In this document: positions 56,962 to 64,000 of the stretch, one piece after another | Layout of the letters: each line of letters begins with the position of its first letter | How positions within the stretch are numbered: the first letter of the stretch is position 1 | Assembly: GCF_021532315.1 (NCBI RefSeq) | Contig: NZ_JAKGAO010000004.1 | Coordinates: forward strand, 62,001-126,000 | Length of the DNA stretch: 64,000 nt | Direction of reading: 5' to 3' | Source of the DNA: Paenibacillus tarimensis | GTDB taxonomy: Bacteria; Bacillota; Bacilli; Paenibacillales; Paenibacillaceae | The notes under the pieces: generated by a model | The model's input: only the letters and a program-made list of their open reading frames with translations | What the model was told of the DNA's origin: nothing | The model's database searches: none | Position numbers and translations under genes: made by a program

Positions 56962-56990
56962 AATTACAAATAAATTACAAGAAAATAAGA

Positions 56991-57028
56991 AAAAAGCCCT
57001 ATTTCTTTAACAAAGATAGGGCTTTTTT
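56991..57028 (+). terminator. Terminator after codY
   Basis: A 12-bp stem, AAAAAGCCCTAT/ATAGGGCTTTTT, with a 13-base loop and a T6 tract. Confidence 0.92.
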
Positions 57029-57191
57029 CTTATTGTCCCAAGTTAGGAAAATATGGAATATTAGTTTATCGGCATCAATCGACACCTCGCTCTCATTTTT
57101 TTAATAAAGGTTTGTCGAATTTAGAAGGAATGAGGAGTGTTCTGTTGAATACATAGCTTAGATAATTGACGGAGAAAGTGGTGGACGATAG

Positions 57192-57611
57192 TTGAACGTA
57201 TTGAATGGTGCAGGATTCAATCGACTTACAACTGCAATCGGTGCTGCAGAAATGAGACAGCAGGTCATCTCGAACAATGTGGCTAACGTTGATACGCCAT
57301 ATTTTAAACGGTCGGAAGTAGTGTTTGAGTCAATCTTGGAGAAGCAAATGAATGGTTTCGGGCCGATGAAGCAGTTGGCAGGAAGGAAGACCAATGAGAA
57401 GCATATTCCAATCGGTCCAAATTCCCAAGCCCTGACGCCAAAGCTGGTAACGGATCAAATATCTGTCATGAATAATAATGTAAACAATGTCGACATTGAT
57501 CGAGAAATGTCACTTCTCGCTAAGAATCAACTCCGATATAATGCATTAGTCCAGCAGTTGAATCACGAAATGAGTATGATGCGAATAGGCGTTGAAGGGA
57601 GAGCGGTATAA
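57192..57611 (+). CDS. flgB: Flagellar basal-body rod protein FlgB
   Basis: A 139-residue proximal rod protein with the conserved N-terminal rod motif (AAEMRQQVISNNVANVDTPYFKRSEVVFE) and a C-terminal helix (DIDREMSLLAKNQLRYNALVQQLN). The start is TTG, with GGTGG 7 bases upstream. It is the first gene of the fla/che operon; no clear SigA or SigD promoter was found in the 160 bases upstream. Confidence 0.94.
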   Translation: MNVLNGAGFNRLTTAIGAAEMRQQVISNNVANVDTPYFKRSEVVFESILEKQMNGFGPMKQLAGRKTNEKHIPIGPNSQALTPKLVTDQISVMNNNVNNVDIDREMSLLAKNQLRYNALVQQLNHEMSMMRIGVEGRAV

Positions 57612-57613
57612 CA

Positions 57614-58066
57614 ATGAGACTTACGAATGGATTTGATGCGAGTGCTTCAGCCTTAACGGCTCAGAGGCTGCGGATGGATGTCATTTCATCCAATATAGCC
57701 AACGCAGAAACAACTCGCGGTAAAGTGGTGAATGGCGAGTTTCAGCCCTACGCTAGGAAAATGGTAGTGATGTCACCTGTGAAAGGCTCGTTTGCTGATG
57801 TGCTTGATCAGAAGCTAGAAGGCGGTAGCGGCCGCTCAAATGGTGTGAAGGTTACAAAAATCATGGAAGACCGTACGCCGCCAAAGCTGGTGTATAACCC
57901 GACCCATCCGGATGCGGACGCTGACGGGTATGTAAAAATGCCTAATGTGGATGTCTTGAAAGAGATGGTGGATATGATATCCGCCACACGCTCTTATGAG
58001 GCGAACGTAACGGCCCTTAATTCGACAAAATCAATGTTTATGAAAGCATTAGAGATAGGCAAATAA
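57614..58066 (+). CDS. flgC: Flagellar basal-body rod protein FlgC
   Basis: A 150-residue rod protein: FDASASALTAQRLRMDVISSNIANAETTRG at the N-terminus and the typical C-terminal PNVDVLKEMVDMISATRSYEANVTALNSTK. It starts 2 bases after the flgB stop. Confidence 0.96.
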   Translation: MRLTNGFDASASALTAQRLRMDVISSNIANAETTRGKVVNGEFQPYARKMVVMSPVKGSFADVLDQKLEGGSGRSNGVKVTKIMEDRTPPKLVYNPTHPDADADGYVKMPNVDVLKEMVDMISATRSYEANVTALNSTKSMFMKALEIGK

Positions 58067-58089
58067 TTTCCTAACATGGAGGGTTTATA

Positions 58090-58395
58090 ATGATCACGAA
58101 CGCGTTAGTCGGTACAGCTGCACCTCTGAAATTAACAGAAGCAGGCTCCGCGTCCAAGACAACACCGGCTGAAGCAGCCAAGAGTTTTGGCAGCTTCCTG
58201 CAAAATGCGATCAATAGCGTTGCGGAACAGGAAAAGGGTGTTCAAGAGATAACGGATAAATTTATTATTGGTCAAGCAGATGTATCCGAAGTAATGATTG
58301 TCTCCGAGCAGGCCAAACTCGGTCTTCAGCTCACCGCTCAAGTACGCAATAAGGCGATCGAGGCTTATCAAGAGATCATGCGGATGCAAATTTGA
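58090..58395 (+). CDS. fliE: Flagellar hook-basal body protein FliE
   Basis: A 101-residue protein that joins the rod to the MS ring. SFGSFLQNAINSVAEQEKGVQEITDKFIIGQADVSEVMIVSEQAKLGLQLTAQVRNKAIEAYQEIMRMQI is spread over the C-terminal two-thirds in the family pattern; the N-terminal 30 residues are variable. It has a GGAGGG RBS. Confidence 0.95.
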   Translation: MITNALVGTAAPLKLTEAGSASKTTPAEAAKSFGSFLQNAINSVAEQEKGVQEITDKFIIGQADVSEVMIVSEQAKLGLQLTAQVRNKAIEAYQEIMRMQI

Positions 58396-58437
58396 TCGCA
58401 CTTTTGACTTAGCAAAGTAACTGGGTGAGGTGGAATT

Positions 58438-60015
58438 GTGAACGAGAAATGGGCCCAATATCGAGAACGTGTCTCTCAGTATTGGCAGCAGTTTAGCAAG
58501 AAACAAAAGGTGATGCTGGGTGCGACGTTAGGCGGCCTGATCCTTGCGATAATCCTTCTGACCTATATGTTCTCGAGGACAGAATACGAATTGGCCTTCA
58601 AGGGATTGGATGCAGCTGATGCGGCTGCTATCATGGAGTACCTTGACGGGAGCGGAATACCATATCAGCTGGGACCTGATGGGAGCAGCATTTCGGTACC
58701 GGCCTCTGATGCAAACCGGGTTAAGGTGAATGTGGGCTCGCAGGGCATGGTGCAAAATGGCTCCATTGGCTTTGAAGAGTTCAGCGAAGGATCATCACAG
58801 TTCGGTATGACCGATAATGAGTTCGGTGTCCGGTATAAGAATGCGTTGAATGGTGAAATACAGCAGCTGCTCAACGATATGACAGGCGTTCAGAAGTCAA
58901 ATGTGCTGATTAATCTGCCTAAAGAATCCGTGTTCCTGAATCCTGCGGAACAGGAGAATGCATCAGCTTCCATTATGATGACCTTTAAGCCAGGCTTTAG
59001 GCCGACCCAGGAACAGATTGATGGTTACTACAACCTGGTGAAAACAGCAGTCCCTAACCTCTCGGTAGATGACATCACGATTTCGAGCCAGCAGGGAGAA
59101 TTGATTGCTTCCTCCAAAATAACAGGAGGATCTGCGCTGGCTTCTGCCGCAGTAGATGCACAGTTTCAAGTTCAACAAAAGTATGAGGCTGATCTGAAAC
59201 GCAACATTCAGCAGTTCCTTGGAACTATTTTGGGCCAGGAGAACATTGTAATCAGCGTGACGAGTACGATGAACTTCGACCAGAAGACATCAAGGCAAAA
59301 CCTTGTTCAGCCTCTGGAAAACAACAACAATAATGGGATTATTATCAGTGAACAGACGCAGAACAGTACAAGTACCGGCGGTGACGCTCAAGGTGGTGTG
59401 GCTGGGACAGGCGAAACGGACGTTCCTGGCTATCAGGCTAATGAAGGCACGGGCGGATCAACAGCCGAGAGTAATTCCCGTACGACAAACTATGAAGTGA
59501 GCCGGATTCAGAATGATATCGTTTCTTCACCTTATGTCTTGAAGGATCTGTCCATCGGTATTGGTGTTCAGGAGGGAGCATTGTCTGAAGACAATACTGC
59601 CATTGTTACATCTTACTTGACGGAGATGGTGCGTGCTCAGTTGCGGGAGTCTGGTCAGAACGTTGAAGATGATACGGTCATGCAGCGAAAAGTTTCCATT
59701 ATAACACAGCCATTCGTAGGTGCGACCGATTCTGCTGCTTCAAGCGGCATGCCGCTTGCTTGGGTGATTGGTATAGCGGTAGCAGTGCTGGCACTTGCTG
59801 GCGGTGCGGTGTTCTTCATTCTCCGCAAGCGTAAGCGTGCAGAGGCGCTGGAAGCTGAAGAAGAGATGATTCAGCCGAACAGAGTCGAGCTTCCGACGAT
59901 CGACCTTGATCAGGTTACATCGGAGAGCCAAGTGCGGAAACAGCTTGAACAGCTCGCTAACAAGAAGCCGGATGAATTCGTCAATCTCCTTCGTACTTGG
60001 CTAGTGGATGAATAG
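58438..60015 (+). CDS. fliF: Flagellar MS-ring protein FliF
   Basis: A 525-residue membrane protein with transmembrane helices at ~25-46 and ~440-465. Periplasm-facing ring-building domains include RYKNALNGEIQQLLNDMTGVQKSNVLINLP, and a Gly/Ser/Asn-rich linker lies at ~290-345. The cytoplasmic C-tail (QVRKQLEQLANKKPDEFVNLLRTWL) binds FliG, encoded next. The start is GTG with GGTGAGGTGG upstream. Confidence 0.96.
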   Translation: MNEKWAQYRERVSQYWQQFSKKQKVMLGATLGGLILAIILLTYMFSRTEYELAFKGLDAADAAAIMEYLDGSGIPYQLGPDGSSISVPASDANRVKVNVGSQGMVQNGSIGFEEFSEGSSQFGMTDNEFGVRYKNALNGEIQQLLNDMTGVQKSNVLINLPKESVFLNPAEQENASASIMMTFKPGFRPTQEQIDGYYNLVKTAVPNLSVDDITISSQQGELIASSKITGGSALASAAVDAQFQVQQKYEADLKRNIQQFLGTILGQENIVISVTSTMNFDQKTSRQNLVQPLENNNNNGIIISEQTQNSTSTGGDAQGGVAGTGETDVPGYQANEGTGGSTAESNSRTTNYEVSRIQNDIVSSPYVLKDLSIGIGVQEGALSEDNTAIVTSYLTEMVRAQLRESGQNVEDDTVMQRKVSIITQPFVGATDSAASSGMPLAWVIGIAVAVLALAGGAVFFILRKRKRAEALEAEEEMIQPNRVELPTIDLDQVTSESQVRKQLEQLANKKPDEFVNLLRTWLVDE

Positions 60016-60026
60016 GGGTGAATTAA

Positions 60027-61046
60027 TTGGCAAAAGCAGCAAGTTTCCAGGGGTTAACGGGACGGCAAAAGGCGGCTATCTTGCTGATCACCCTTGGTCC
60101 TGAAGTATCTGCTCAAATCTTCAAGCATCTGCGCGAAGAGGAAATTGAGCAGCTTACGCTCGAAATTGCGAATGTCCGCAAGGTGGACAGTGGAGAAAAG
60201 GATGCCATACTGGCTGAGTTTCATCAGATTTGTATGGCTCAAGAATATATTTCGCAGGGCGGCATTCAATATGCCAAGCAAATTCTTGAACAGGCGCTTG
60301 GCGAAGGTAAAGCGCTTGAGGTTATCAACAGGCTGACTGCAACCTTGCAGGTGCGCCCGTTCGATTTTGCTAGAAAAGCAGATCCAACGCAAATTCTTAA
60401 CTTTATACAAAATGAGAATGCTCAGACTATTGCGCTCGTCTTGTCTTATTTGCAGGCTGACCAAGCCTCTGCCATTTTATCATCGCTTCCGCAGGAAAAG
60501 CAGGCTGAGGTTGCCCGCCGGATTGCTCTTATGGACAGCACATCTCCTGAAGTAATATCGCAGGTTGAACGGGTGCTGGAACAGAAGTTGTCGTCGACTG
60601 TTACTCAGGATTACACAATTGCAGGCGGAATTGAGTCCATTGTACAAATTCTGAATGGTGTCGACCGAGGGACAGAACGTACTATTCTCGATTCCCTGGA
60701 AATTCAGGATCCGGAGCTTGCCGAGGAAATCAAGAAGCGGATGTTTGTCTTCGAGGATATCGTCAACATCGACAATCGTTCTATCCAGCGGATTATCCGC
60801 GATATCGAAAATGCCGATCTGCAGCTTGCACTCAAGGTGGCGAGCGAAGAGGTCAGAGAATCGATCTTCCAGAATATGTCCAAGCGGATGGCAGAGACAT
60901 TCAAAGAAGAGATGGAGTTCATGGGCCCTGTGAGGCTGCGTGATGTTGAAGAAGCACAGACGCGCATCGTAGCAACAATCCGCAGACTCGAAGAGTCTGG
61001 AGAAATTATCATTGCCCGCGGTGGAGGAGATGATATCATTGTCTAA
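60027..61046 (+). CDS. fliG: Flagellar motor switch protein FliG
   Basis: A 339-residue rotor protein. The N-domain (GRQKAAILLITLGPEVSAQIFKHL) binds FliF. The middle part contains the EKQAEVARRIA motif, and the C-domain (~240-339, FEDIVNIDNRSIQRIIRDIENADLQLALKVASEEVRE) carries the charged torque helix. The start is TTG with GGGGTG upstream. Its 3' end overlaps fliH. Confidence 0.96.
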   Translation: MAKAASFQGLTGRQKAAILLITLGPEVSAQIFKHLREEEIEQLTLEIANVRKVDSGEKDAILAEFHQICMAQEYISQGGIQYAKQILEQALGEGKALEVINRLTATLQVRPFDFARKADPTQILNFIQNENAQTIALVLSYLQADQASAILSSLPQEKQAEVARRIALMDSTSPEVISQVERVLEQKLSSTVTQDYTIAGGIESIVQILNGVDRGTERTILDSLEIQDPELAEEIKKRMFVFEDIVNIDNRSIQRIIRDIENADLQLALKVASEEVRESIFQNMSKRMAETFKEEMEFMGPVRLRDVEEAQTRIVATIRRLEESGEIIIARGGGDDIIV

Positions 61047-61884
61047 TTTGATTAAATCCTCGCATGTTGTATCTCTTGAAGAACTGAAGCTGCTTGAGTG
61101 GACGAAGCACCATGCAAGCCGGCCGTATGATACGGCGGGGGCGGAGGAAGAGGAACAGCAGGCTCCGGATCAAGAGACGATATCATTGAAGGAACAGATT
61201 TTAAGAGATGCCGAAATCGTTGCCGAACAGCGGGTAGCAGATGCAACAGAAGAAGCGGAACGACGCCTTCAAGAGGCCAATGATCAGATCGAGCAGTGGT
61301 GGCAGGAGAGAAGAGATCAGGACTTGCAGTTAGCGGAGTCGGCAAGAGAAGCCGGCTTTGAACAAGGCTACTTGGAAGGCCAGAATCATGCCGTCCAAGA
61401 AGTGAAGCAGCTGTGGGAAGCACGTCTTGCCGAGGCGGGTAGTTTGCTAGATAATGCCTACCGGCTAAAAGAACAGATCATTCAGGAAGCGGAGCCTTTC
61501 CTTGTTGAGCTCAGTACCAGAATTGCAGAGAAAATTATCGGCCAGCAGCTGACGGTCTCGCCGGAGATCGCGGTTGAGCTGGCACGTAAATCACTGCAGC
61601 GCAGAAGGGAACAAGGCGTGATAACCCTATGTGTAGCCCCGTCTCAGCTGGCGTTCGTGCAAGCAGCCAGAGAAGAATTAAGTCTCGCTGTTGATTCTCA
61701 GGCTGAACTGCAGATTGTGCCTGATGCGACGGTTAAGGATCATGGCTGTGTTATCCGGTCATCATTCGGAAGCATCGACGCACGTATCGATACCCAGTTG
61801 GAAGAAATCAAACGCGAGCTGATACAGATCGCACTCCAAAGTGAAGAGCAGAGGCAGGCGGATGATCATGAATTCGCGACTTGA
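61030..61884 (+). CDS. fliH: Flagellar export ATPase regulator FliH
   Basis: A protein of about 284 residues with a long Glu/Gln-rich coiled coil (~45-125) and a C-terminal domain resembling the V-type ATPase E subunit (IAEKIIGQQLTVSPEIAVELARKSLQ, then DHGCVIRSSFGSIDARIDTQLEEI). It holds FliI inactive and delivers it to the export gate. ATG 61030 lies almost on the GGAGGAG; TTG 61039, 9 bases behind it, may be the true start. It overlaps both fliG and fliI. Confidence 0.92.
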   Translation: MISLSNLIKSSHVVSLEELKLLEWTKHHASRPYDTAGAEEEEQQAPDQETISLKEQILRDAEIVAEQRVADATEEAERRLQEANDQIEQWWQERRDQDLQLAESAREAGFEQGYLEGQNHAVQEVKQLWEARLAEAGSLLDNAYRLKEQIIQEAEPFLVELSTRIAEKIIGQQLTVSPEIAVELARKSLQRRREQGVITLCVAPSQLAFVQAAREELSLAVDSQAELQIVPDATVKDHGCVIRSSFGSIDARIDTQLEEIKRELIQIALQSEEQRQADDHEFAT

Positions 61885-63190
61885 CAGTAATAAGTATACA
61901 GAGCATCTCCGGCAGCTTGATCCTGTTCGCGTTAACGGAAAAGTTACACAGGTGATCGGGCTTACTGTTGAATCGGAGGGGCCGGACGCAAGTGTTGGTG
62001 ATGTGTGTTATATCTATCCCGCAAAATCAGCCAAGCCTCTGAAAGCAGAGGTTGTTGGTTTCCGGGATAACAAGGTTATTCTTATGCCTCTTGGCGAGCT
62101 GCATGCGATCGGTCCTGGCTGCGATGTTGTGGGAACAGGCAAACCGCTTACTGTACAGGTCGGATCGGAGCTCCTAGGCAAAGTGCTCGACGGGCTCGGC
62201 CAGCCGCTTGACGGCTCCTTTATTCCAACACGAATGCCGCATTATTCTACACATAATGCGCCCAGCAACCCGCTTTTCAGACCGCGGGTAACAGAGCCGC
62301 TCGGGATTGGTGTGAAGGCGATTGACGGCTTGTTAACTGTTGGACGCGGGCAGCGGGTCGGTATATTTGCCGGTTCGGGTGTCGGCAAGAGCACCCTGCT
62401 CGGCATGATAGCCCGCAACACATCGGCCGACGTCAACGTAATTGCGTTGATTGGTGAGCGTGGCCGTGAGGTGCTTGAGTTTGTGGAGAAGGACCTTGGT
62501 CCTGAAGGATTGGCACGCTCGGTTGTTATTGTAGCAACTTCAGATCAGCCGGCCTTAATTCGCATTAAGGGTGCGCTAATCGCGACGACTATTGCCGAAT
62601 ACTTCCGTGACCGCGGCTTGAATGTGATGCTGATGATGGATTCCGTGACCCGTTTTGCCATGGCGCAGCGTGAAGTAGGCTTGGCTATTGGTGAGCCCCC
62701 TGCGACAAGAGGGTATACGCCGTCTGTTTTTGCAACACTGCCCAAGCTGCTTGAGAGGGCAGGAACCGGACCGACTGGCTCGATCACAGCATTTTATACC
62801 GTCCTTGTTGATGGCGACGATATGAATGAACCGATTGCCGATGCGGTTCGCGGGATTTTGGACGGGCACATCGTTCTTAGCCGGAGCCTGGCCACCAAGG
62901 GCCATTTTCCTGCCATTGATGTACTGGCTTCGGTAAGCCGGGTTATGAACGAGATTGTATCCGATCAGCAAAAGGATGCAGCTAATACGCTTAAAAGACT
63001 GCTTGCCATATACCGGGATTCAGAAGATTTAATTAATATCGGAGCTTATCAACGCGGCTCCAACGAAGAAATCGACCAATCGATCGCCTTCTATGACACC
63101 ATCCGTTCATTCACGCAGCAGAAGACGAATGAAAAGGTTAGTCTCGCGGATGTGCAGGAAAGGCTTCTAAAAGAATTTGGCGGAGGCTGA
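61862..63190 (+). CDS. fliI: Flagellum-specific ATPase FliI
   Basis: A 442-residue type III export ATPase: Walker A GSGVGKST (171-178), LIGERGREV, Walker B LNVMLMMDSVTRFAMAQRE, and the family segment GEPPATRGYTPSVFATLPKLLERAG. It energises export of rod, hook and filament subunits. ATG 61862 or 61868 are both possible; either start lies within the fliH 3' end. Confidence 0.96.
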   Translation: MIMNSRLDSNKYTEHLRQLDPVRVNGKVTQVIGLTVESEGPDASVGDVCYIYPAKSAKPLKAEVVGFRDNKVILMPLGELHAIGPGCDVVGTGKPLTVQVGSELLGKVLDGLGQPLDGSFIPTRMPHYSTHNAPSNPLFRPRVTEPLGIGVKAIDGLLTVGRGQRVGIFAGSGVGKSTLLGMIARNTSADVNVIALIGERGREVLEFVEKDLGPEGLARSVVIVATSDQPALIRIKGALIATTIAEYFRDRGLNVMLMMDSVTRFAMAQREVGLAIGEPPATRGYTPSVFATLPKLLERAGTGPTGSITAFYTVLVDGDDMNEPIADAVRGILDGHIVLSRSLATKGHFPAIDVLASVSRVMNEIVSDQQKDAANTLKRLLAIYRDSEDLINIGAYQRGSNEEIDQSIAFYDTIRSFTQQKTNEKVSLADVQERLLKEFGGG

Positions 63191-63198
63191 GCCCAGGA

Positions 63199-63645
63199 AT
63201 GAAGCATTACCTATATCCTTACCAAAAAATCGTGGATTTGAAACACAGTGAAAAAACTCAGGCGGAATGGATGCTCTCGTCAGCACTTGGAAAGCTTCAA
63301 TCTGAGGTAGATAACCTGAAACGATTGAATGAGGAACGATTGGAATGGATGGAGAGGCTTCAATCGGCTGCAGGCGGCGGAATTCCTTTGATGGAGCTTC
63401 AAAACATCCAAAGCTATGTTGAATATCTGGATGGATCTATTGAACGTAAGACCAGTGATGTGAAGCATGCTCGCAAAAACGTCGAGATTAATCAGACCAA
63501 TTTATCCGATAAGATGAAGGATGAGAAGGTTTGGGAGAAGGCAAAGGAAAAGGCATTGCATAAATTTATGCATGCTATGCGGTTGAAAGAGCAAAACGAG
63601 CTGGACGAAATGGCAACGGTCCGTTACGTTATGCCTGCACGTTAA
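63199..63645 (+). CDS. fliJ: Flagellar export chaperone FliJ
   Basis: A 148-residue, nearly all-helical coiled-coil protein (YPYQKIVDLKHSEKTQAEWML, then KDEKVWEKAKEKALHKFMHAMRLKEQNELDEMATVRY). It acts between the FliI ring and the export gate. It starts 8 bases after fliI. Confidence 0.94.
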   Translation: MKHYLYPYQKIVDLKHSEKTQAEWMLSSALGKLQSEVDNLKRLNEERLEWMERLQSAAGGGIPLMELQNIQSYVEYLDGSIERKTSDVKHARKNVEINQTNLSDKMKDEKVWEKAKEKALHKFMHAMRLKEQNELDEMATVRYVMPAR

Positions 63646-63721
63646 ACGGGCATACAGAGTGGGCTAACGAATAAGCCGGGAATCAGGCTTTTCGGACAAC
63701 GCTGCCAAGGGAGGGAGTTAC

Positions 63722-64000
63722 ATGGCTGATACGGAGAAGGAGAAAGGCTACAGCGGCATGGAACGGTTTATGTTCTTCCTGACGCCAATCCTTTTTACAC
63801 TCGTTCTACTCGGCGTACTGATGACATTATTCAATATTGATCTGCGCAATAAATTTCTGGAGATCGGAAACAAGGTTCCTGTTCTCGAGAAGGTGCTGCC
63901 AGAAGTGCCGAAGGACCCTAATGCCCAGGTAGAGGAATCTGACACAGAAACGCAAGCTGCTGAAGTGGATAGTAACCGGGTGAAAGAGCTTGAGAAGAAG
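63722..64000 (+). CDS. ylxF: MotE/YlxF-family flagellar protein (truncated by window edge)
   Basis: The first 93 codons of a gene running off the window. A short cytoplasmic N-terminus is followed by a transmembrane helix (~16-38, MFFLTPILFTLVLLGVLMTLF), a proline/acidic linker and the start of a coiled coil (VDSNRVKELEKK). The position after fliJ matches ylxF in Bacillus; the family includes the MotE-like chaperones. AGGGAGGGAG precedes the ATG. Confidence 0.8.
   Translation, partial: MADTEKEKGYSGMERFMFFLTPILFTLVLLGVLMTLFNIDLRNKFLEIGNKVPVLEKVLPEVPKDPNAQVEESDTETQAAEVDSNRVKELEKK

Noticed and set aside
57030-57190. CodY box or SigD promoter upstream of flgB
   Set aside because: AATATGGAATATT is palindromic but does not fit the CodY motif; the best TAAA-N15 candidate matches the SigD -10 at only half of its positions.
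1-64000. tRNA, rRNA, CRISPR array, transposase
   Set aside because: Read through for cloverleaf-like clusters, spaced direct repeats and DDE/IS genes; none was found.

Overview
The window looks like a chromosomal segment of a spore-forming Firmicute of the Paenibacillaceae, most likely Paenibacillus. The evidence is the gene order fapR-plsX-fabHDG-acpP-fabF-rnc-smc-ftsY, a YlbJ sporulation protein, an SLH/CAP surface protein, strong AGGAGG ribosome binding sites with many GTG/TTG starts, and moderately high GC. No tRNA, rRNA, CRISPR array or insertion sequence was seen.

Left part (1-15500), the accessory portion. A DUF2515 (YppC-like) gene is followed by a minus-strand operon: a YhjD-like protein, a UvrX/YqjW-type Y-family DNA polymerase and a YolD-like protein. 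A near-perfect LexA/SOS box lies in its promoter. Next (3967-9698) is a cell- or spore-surface cluster: two family-4 glycosyltransferases, a DUF1796 putative cysteine peptidase, an NAD-dependent sugar epimerase, and four small proteins. The first and last of these small proteins look like diverged copies of one beta-sandwich domain. Then comes a TPP-riboswitch operon (ThiY lipoprotein, MTH1187-type thiamine-binding protein, ThiX permease, ThiZ ATPase, TatD-family hydrolase), a DUF2905 protein, a Fur-box region with no intact gene, a secreted stalk-domain protein and an L,D-transpeptidase without a signal peptide.

Central part (15500-46500), conserved housekeeping genes. These are rsmD-coaD, ylbJ, ylbL (sepM-like), ylbM (tmcAL), yceD-rpmF, the FapR-controlled fatty acid/phospholipid operon running into rnc, then smc-ftsY, ylxM-ffh-rpsP-khpA and rimM-trmD. 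A minus-strand SLH/CAP gene interrupts trmD and rplS. Signal peptidase I, rbgA and rnhB follow, then a FliK-like/FlhB-C-like pair (ylqG-ylqH), yraN, and yifB on the minus strand.

Right part (46500-64000): sucCD, dprA-topA-trmFO-hslVU-codY (no xerC/codV between trmFO and hslV), and the start of the fla/che operon (flgB, flgC, fliE-J, and a truncated MotE/YlxF-like gene at the window edge). Most operons end in clear hairpin terminators. The sequence shows the LexA, TPP, Fur-like, FapR-like and sucC-upstream inverted-repeat sites directly; their function is inferred from known families.
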